A stretch of 11,786 nt of DNA, taken from the NCBI GenBank assembly GCA_023417735.1, contig JAEZEK010000379.1, forward strand, positions 1-11,786. The letters are read 5' to 3'. Made by a program: the position numbers and the translations under genes. The notes under the pieces were generated by a model, which was not told where the DNA came from, searched no databases, and saw only the letters and a list, made by a program, of their open reading frames with translations. The stretch is from Pseudomonadota bacterium. Its GTDB lineage: Bacteria > Pseudomonadota > Alphaproteobacteria > Rhizobiales > Afifellaceae. This document shows, piece after piece, positions 7,817 to 11,786 of the stretch; the first letter of the stretch is position 1; every line of letters starts with the position of its first letter.

Positions 7817-10086
7817 CAGAGCCCCGGGCTGCCGAACCGGTTCGACTTCGGGAAGCCCGGCGGCGCGAGCCGGCCGGATTGCGCGCGGTCGCCGGTCCAG
7901 TCGCGCAGCTCCACCAGCGTCCTCGTATGCATCCGGCCCGCGCCGTCCACCCAGGAGAGCCCCGCCGCGCCGTCGAAGACGCGGAGGTCGGCGATCTCGC
8001 CGTCCTTGAAGCGGTGCAGGCGCACGCCCTTGCCGCGGCTCATCTCCATGACCTGGGCGAGCGGGAAGACCAGCATCTTGCGGTTGGTGCCGACGGACGC
8101 GACGTGATCGCCTGCGGCCGGCACGCACAGCTTCGCCTCGTCCGGCGCGGTGACGTTGAGGACCTGCTTGCCCTTGCGCGTGTTCGCGACCACGTCCGCC
8201 TCGGAGACGACGAAGCCATATCCCGCGGCCGAGGCGAGGAGGAGCTTCCGCTCGGGATCGTGGACGAAGGCTGTGACGATGTCCTGGTCCTTGTCCATCT
8301 CGATCATGAGCCGGACGGGCTCGCCCTGGCTGCGCCCGCCCGGGAGCTTCGAGGCGTCGAGCGTGAAGAAGCGGCCGCCGGTGGAGAACAGCAGGATCCT
8401 GTCGGTCGTCTGGGCATGGACGGCCTTCTTGAGGCGGTCGCCCTCCTTGAAGGGGAGGCCGGCGAGGTCCTGCAGATGCCCCATCAAGGCGCGGATCCAG
8501 CCGCGCTCGGAGAGCACGACCGTGATCGGCTCGCGCTCGATCATCGCCTGCTGGATATCACCGAGATCGATCGTCGGCGCCTCGGCGAAGCCGGTCCGTC
8601 GGCGGCCAAGCGGCGTATCGGGACCGAAAGCCTTGCGGACCTCGGCGATCTCGTAGCCGACGCACTTCCACTGGCGCTCCTCGGAGCCGACGAGATCCTC
8701 GAGATCGGCCTTCTCATCCGTGAGACGGTCGTGCTCGGTTCGGATCTCGATTTCCTCCAGCCTCCGCAATGCGCGCAGGCGCATGTTGAGGATCGCCTCG
8801 ACCTGCACGTCGGTCAGCCCGAACCGCGCGATCATGAACGCCTTCGGGTCGTCCTCCTCGCGGATGATGCGGATCACCTCGTCGAGGTTGAGATAGGCGA
8901 CGAGATAGCCGCCCAGCACCTCGAGCCGGTGCGCGATCTTGCCGAGCCGGAAATGCGAACGCCGCACCAGCACGACCTTCCGGTGGTCCAGCCATTCGCG
9001 CAGGACCTGCTTGAGCGGCATGACCACCGGCACCTGGCCCTGCGAGAGCACGTTCATGTTCAGCGAGAACCGCGCTTCCAGATCCGTCAGCCTGAACAGC
9101 GACTCCATCATCAAGGCGGGATCGACCGCCCGGCTCTTCGGCTCGACGACGACCCGGACGTCCTCCGCGCTCTCGTCGCGGATGTTGCCGACGAGCGGCA
9201 GCTTGCGGGCCTCGATCAGGTTGGCGATCTGCTCGATCAGCCGGCTCTTCTGGACCTGGTACGGAATTTCGGTGACGACCACCTCATAGGCGCCGCGGCT
9301 CCCCTCCTCCTTCTGCCAGCGGGCGCGCACGCGGAATGCGCCGCGGCCACTCCGATACGCCTCGGCGATCTCGGCGCGCGTCGAGATGATGATGCCGCCG
9401 GTCGGGAAGTCCGGGCCCGGCACCAGCTCGTTCAGTGTCGCGTCGCTGGCGTTCGGGTGCTTGATGAGGTGGAGCGCCGCGCCGCAGACCTCGGCGACGT
9501 TGTGCGGCGGGATGTTGGTCGCCTTGCCGACGGCGATGCCTGACGAGCCGTTGGCGAGCAGGTTCGGGAAGGCGCCCGGCAGGACGACCGGCTCCTGGCC
9601 CTCGCCGTCATAGGTGGCGCGGAAATCGACGGCATCCTCGTCGATGCCCTCGAGCAGGAGGCCGGCGACGATCGTCATCCGCGCCTCGGTGTAGCGCATG
9701 GCGGCGGCGTTATCGCCGTCGATGTTGCCGAAATTGCCCTGGCCGTCGACGAGCGGATAGCGGACGGCGAAGTCCTGCGCGAGCCGGACGAGCGCATCGT
9801 AGATCGCCTGATCGCCGTGCGGATGGAAGTTGCCCATCACCTCGCCGACCACCTTGGCGGACTTCTTGTAGCCGCCGCTCGGATTGAGGCGCATCTCGCG
9901 CATCGCGTAGAGGATGCGGCGATGGACCGGCTTCAGCCCGTCGCGGACGTCCGGCAGCGCCCGGTTCATGATGGTGGAGAGCGCGTAGGCGAGATAACGC
10001 TCTTCCAGCGCCTCGCGCAGGTTGACCGGAACGATCTCGCCGTCGGGGCCCGGGCCGCCGCCCGGGAGATTCGGTTTCTGTCCCAT
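7816..10086 (-). CDS. parC: DNA topoisomerase IV subunit A
   Basis: The strand-breaking and rejoining subunit of topoisomerase IV, which with ParE decatenates daughter chromosomes. It is 756 residues, the normal length. The N-terminal breakage domain has [21 protein letters not shown] (42-62), [19 protein letters not shown] (88-106) and [14 protein letters not shown] (123-136), where Tyr132 is the DNA-attaching tyrosine. [15 protein letters not shown] and an E/R-rich coiled-coil hinge follow; the C-terminal beta-pinwheel (about 500-735) ends in the GFPKSNRF tail typical of alphaproteobacterial ParC. No canonical GyrA box (QRRGGKG) is seen, which favours ParC over GyrA. In the quinolone pocket, Gln93 occupies the position of E. 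coli Ser80 and Asp97 that of Glu84. ATG at 10086 has no Shine-Dalgarno. The gene is convergent with bpt and divergent from ruvX. Confidence 0.97.
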   Translation of the reverse strand: MGQKPNLPGGGPGPDGEIVPVNLREALEERYLAYALSTIMNRALPDVRDGLKPVHRRILYAMREMRLNPSGGYKKSAKVVGEVMGNFHPHGDQAIYDALVRLAQDFAVRYPLVDGQGNFGNIDGDNAAAMRYTEARMTIVAGLLLEGIDEDAVDFRATYDGEGQEPVVLPGAFPNLLANGSSGIAVGKATNIPPHNVAEVCGAALHLIKHPNASDATLNELVPGPDFPTGGIIISTRAEIAEAYRSGRGAFRVRARWQKEEGSRGAYEVVVTEIPYQVQKSRLIEQIANLIEARKLPLVGNIRDESAEDVRVVVEPKSRAVDPALMMESLFRLTDLEARFSLNMNVLSQGQVPVVMPLKQVLREWLDHRKVVLVRRSHFRLGKIAHRLEVLGGYLVAYLNLDEVIRIIREEDDPKAFMIARFGLTDVQVEAILNMRLRALRRLEEIEIRTEHDRLTDEKADLEDLVGSEERQWKCVGYEIAEVRKAFGPDTPLGRRRTGFAEAPTIDLGDIQQAMIEREPITVVLSERGWIRALMGHLQDLAGLPFKEGDRLKKAVHAQTTDRILLFSTGGRFFTLDASKLPGGRSQGEPVRLMIEMDKDQDIVTAFVHDPERKLLLASAAGYGFVVSEADVVANTRKGKQVLNVTAPDEAKLCVPAAGDHVASVGTNRKMLVFPLAQVMEMSRGKGVRLHRFKDGEIADLRVFDGAAGLSWVDGAGRMHTRTLVELRDWTGDRAQSGRLAPPGFPKSNRFGSPGL

Positions 10087-10095
10087 GGCGGGACG

Positions 10096-10123
10096 GTTTA
10101 CGCGGCGCCGGCCTTCGCGACAA
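10096..10123 (-). promoter_or_regulatory. Candidate parC promoter, nearly leaderless
   Basis: On the minus strand, TTGTCG (10123-10118) is followed after 16 bases by GTAAAC (10101-10096), or after 17 by TAAACC. Only eight to nine bases then remain before the parC ATG at 10086. A transcript from here would begin at or next to the start codon, in agreement with the missing ribosome-binding site. The assignment is by motif only. Confidence 0.4.
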
Positions 10124-10151
10124 GGAAACGAGCGCGTGGTAGAGCGCGGCC

Positions 10152-10637
10152 ATGGTGTCCCGCGGCCCCGACATTCCCATCGAAGCGCTTCCCGAGGTCC
10201 TGAAGCCGGGCGAGCGCCTCATCGGGCTCGACCTCGGCACGAAGACCATCGGCCTCGCCCTCTCCGATCTGGGGCTCCGCATTGCGACGCCGTTCCACAC
10301 CATCAGGCGCACGAAGTTCACGAAGGATGCGGAGGAGCTCCTCGCCATCTGCGCGAAGGAGAACGTCGGTGCGCTGGTGCTCGGGCTGCCGATCAACATG
10401 AACGGCACCGAGGGTCCGCGCGCGCAGGCGACCCGCGCCTTCGTCCGCAGCCTCGCCGAGAAAAGCGACCTTCCCGTCGTGCTCTGGGACGAGCGCCTCT
10501 CCACCGCGGCCGCCGAGCGCGCCATGATCGAGGCGGACCTGTCGCGGCGCAAGCGCGCTGAGCGCATCGATTCGGCCGCGGCGAGCTTCATCCTGCAAGG
10601 CGCGCTCGATCGCCTGGCAAGGCTCCGCGCTCCATGA
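10152..10637 (+). CDS. ruvX: Putative pre-16S rRNA nuclease / Holliday junction resolvase-like protein
   Basis: YqgF/RuvX family, RNase H fold; the E. coli protein takes part in 16S rRNA 5'-end maturation, and resolvase activity has been proposed for relatives. The protein has 161 residues, as usual. Motif 1 is [16 protein letters not shown] (24-39, Asp27). [23 protein letters not shown] (75-97) is the family hallmark, [14 protein letters not shown] (112-125) supplies Asp113/Glu114, and [17 protein letters not shown] (137-153) supplies Asp140; the acidic metal-binding set is complete. ATG at 10152 fits the family; an AAGGA lies too far upstream (about 23 bases) to be a normal ribosome site. 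Divergent from parC with a 65-base gap, and its stop overlaps the next start in ATGA, so the permease gene is co-translated. Confidence 0.93.
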   Translation: MVSRGPDIPIEALPEVLKPGERLIGLDLGTKTIGLALSDLGLRIATPFHTIRRTKFTKDAEELLAICAKENVGALVLGLPINMNGTEGPRAQATRAFVRSLAEKSDLPVVLWDERLSTAAAERAMIEADLSRRKRAERIDSAAASFILQGALDRLARLRAP

Positions 10638-11560
10638 CCGCGGCCCTTCAGGCCCTCCTCCCGATCCTGATCGTGACGGCCGTCGGATGGGCTCTCGCCC
10701 GGAGCGGGATGGTCGCGCCGGCGGGCTGGGTCGGCTTCGAGGCGATCGCCTACCAGGTGTTCTTCCCGAGCATCATCATCCTCAATCTGGCCGAGGCCGA
10801 TTTCGGCGCGCTTCCGTTCGCCACTCTGGGGGCGGCGCTTGCCGCCTCGGTCCTCACCATGTCGGCCATCTGCTTCGCGCTGAAGCGGTTCCTGTCCGCG
10901 CCGCTCCGGCTCGACGGGCCGCGCTTCACCTCCGTGCTGCAGGGAGCGACGCGCTGGAACAGCTTCATCGGCCTCGCCATGGCGGCGAGCCTCTACGGCG
11001 CGGAAGGCGTGGCGCTCACCGCCGTCGCGATCGTTGCGATGATTCCGCTCCTCAATCTCATCAACGTCCCCGCGCTGTCGGTCTACGCCGCGGGCGGGCC
11101 GATCTCCGTCCGCCGCTTCGCGCTCGATCTCGCGCGCAATCCCTTCGTCTGGTCGCCCGCGGCGGGCGTTGCGATCAACCTCGTCGGGCTGGGTCTGGGC
11201 GAGCCCGTAACGGCGGCGCTGCGCATGATGGGACAGGCCGCGCTCGCGGCCGGCATTCTCGCCGTGGGTGCGGGGCTCGACCTCTCCGCCCTCCGCCGCC
11301 CCGGGCCTGCTCTCGCCACGGCGAGCCTCCTGCGGCTCGTCGGCATGCCGCTGCTCGCCGCCTTCTTCTGCGCTTTGCTCGGCGTCACCGGGATGGCACT
11401 GGGCGTGGCCATCGTCGCCACCGCGGTGCCGACGGCGAGCGGGGCCTACCTGCTCGCGAGGCGGATGGGCGGCGATGCGAGGCTGATGGCGGAGATCATC
11501 ACGCTCCAGACGATCGCCAGCGCCGTCACGCTGCCCGTCGCGCTCGCGCTCCTCGCCTGA
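10634..11560 (+). CDS. AEC-family transporter (auxin efflux carrier/malonate permease-like)
   Basis: A 308-residue inner-membrane permease of the auxin efflux carrier family; bacterial members move small organic acids such as malonate, but the substrate here is unknown. About ten hydrophobic spans can be counted, five before and five after a central loop near 150-170, the family's repeat layout. Recognisable family segments are [13 protein letters not shown] (40-52), [15 protein letters not shown] (103-117), [10 protein letters not shown] (166-175) and [20 protein letters not shown] (262-281), followed by [14 protein letters not shown] (291-304). The ATG overlaps the ruvX stop by ATGA. The link to ruvX is probably only positional. 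Its TGA stop directly abuts the stop of the convergent gene. Confidence 0.93.
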   Translation: MTAALQALLPILIVTAVGWALARSGMVAPAGWVGFEAIAYQVFFPSIIILNLAEADFGALPFATLGAALAASVLTMSAICFALKRFLSAPLRLDGPRFTSVLQGATRWNSFIGLAMAASLYGAEGVALTAVAIVAMIPLLNLINVPALSVYAAGGPISVRRFALDLARNPFVWSPAAGVAINLVGLGLGEPVTAALRMMGQAALAAGILAVGAGLDLSALRRPGPALATASLLRLVGMPLLAAFFCALLGVTGMALGVAIVATAVPTASGAYLLARRMGGDARLMAEIITLQTIASAVTLPVALALLA

Positions 11561-11568
11561 TCAGGCGA
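11553..11568. terminator. Perfect 16-bp palindrome spanning two convergent stop codons
   Basis: TCGCCTGATCAGGCGA is a perfect inverted repeat centred between the permease TGA (11558-11560) and the minus-strand TGA (11563-11561), with no bases between the genes. Either transcript could fold it as a 6-bp stem around GATC. It may act as a two-way terminator or mRNA end, but no T-run follows on either side. Confidence 0.4.
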
Positions 11569-11786
11569 TGTCCGGCGCGACGTAGTCGATGAGCGCCCTG
11601 CTGTCGAAGCGGCCGTCGATCATGCCGTAGGTCGCCCGCCAGGGCCGCCCCAGCCGGGTCTCGATGAAGGCGTCGGCGAAGGCGGGCGGAAAGTCGCGCC
11701 GGAGCACGCCCGCAGCGGCGGTCAGGGCGAGCTGCTCCGTCAGGATCCGGGCGGAGCCCTCGTCCTCGGTCGCCACCTCGGCGGCC
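11561..11786 (-). CDS. Acyl-CoA dehydrogenase, AidB-like, C-terminal fragment (5' end outside window)
   Basis: Seventy-four C-terminal residues of a larger protein; the frame is open to the window edge, and the GTG at 11776 is internal, not a start. The segment SARILTEQLALTAAAGVLRRDFPPAFADAFIETRLG followed by YGMID resembles the end of AidB and related acyl-CoA dehydrogenases ('ARxLxExLAL...LLR..PxxVADAFxxxRL...GxxYGxL'). AidB is an FAD protein of the adaptive response to alkylating agents in E. coli; many homologues are annotated as isovaleryl-CoA dehydrogenases. Full-length members are about 540-560 residues, so only the last seventh is here, lacking FAD and active-site residues. Substrate and role cannot be judged. 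It is convergent with the permease gene with zero spacing. Confidence 0.7.
   Translation of the reverse strand, partial: AAEVATEDEGSARILTEQLALTAAAGVLRRDFPPAFADAFIETRLGRPWRATYGMIDGRFDSRALIDYVAPDIA

Noticed and set aside
7879..9543. 554-codon plus-strand open frame opposite parC
   Set aside because: Antisense shadow rich in Asp, Arg, Leu and His; parC is certain on the other strand.

Overview
This is a GC-rich, gene-dense chromosomal segment. Its gene content and family variants suggest an alphaproteobacterium, most likely of the Hyphomicrobiales (Rhizobiales) type; this is inferred from the sequence and the species cannot be named. The clues are a cysteine-free (Mg-type) HemB, a bacterial leucyl-transferase (Bpt), a ParC ending in the GFPKSNRF tail, and the block hemB - RDD protein - bpt - parC, a grouping I recall from rhizobia and relatives. 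There is no sign of phage, insertion sequence, CRISPR array, tRNA or rRNA. No gap between genes exceeds about 140 bases.

Layout. (1) 1-899, minus: the N-terminal 299 residues of an isobutyryl-CoA-dehydrogenase-like acyl-CoA dehydrogenase, with a good -35/-10 promoter upstream. (2) 1040-3429, plus: a tightly coupled two-gene unit read divergently from (1). It encodes a small dual-specificity-type phosphatase (HCxxGxxRS) and a 597-residue protein that joins a phosphoribosyltransferase-like domain to a degenerate aminoglycoside-phosphotransferase/choline-kinase-like domain. I do not recognise this pair as a described system; it is the most interesting part of the window. (3) 3487-7700, plus: hemB (tetrapyrrole synthesis), an RDD membrane protein, an SLC13/DASS-type transporter with two cytosolic RCK_C (TrkA_C) domains and an apparent TTG start, and bpt (N-degron leucyl-transferase). 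(4) 7816-10086, minus: parC (topoisomerase IV subunit A), convergent with bpt. (5) 10152-11560, plus: ruvX/yqgF (pre-16S rRNA nuclease family), read divergently from parC and overlapping by ATGA with an auxin-efflux-carrier-family permease. (6) 11561-11786, minus: the C-terminal end of an AidB-like acyl-CoA dehydrogenase, whose stop codon abuts that of the permease inside a perfect 16-bp palindrome.

Most genes are housekeeping and functionally unrelated to each other. The exceptions are the phosphatase/PRTase-kinase pair, whose chemistry (phosphate removal, ribosyl-phosphate transfer, possible phosphotransfer) suggests one small-molecule or regulatory pathway, and the convergent or divergent junctions, which carry candidate terminators and promoters.
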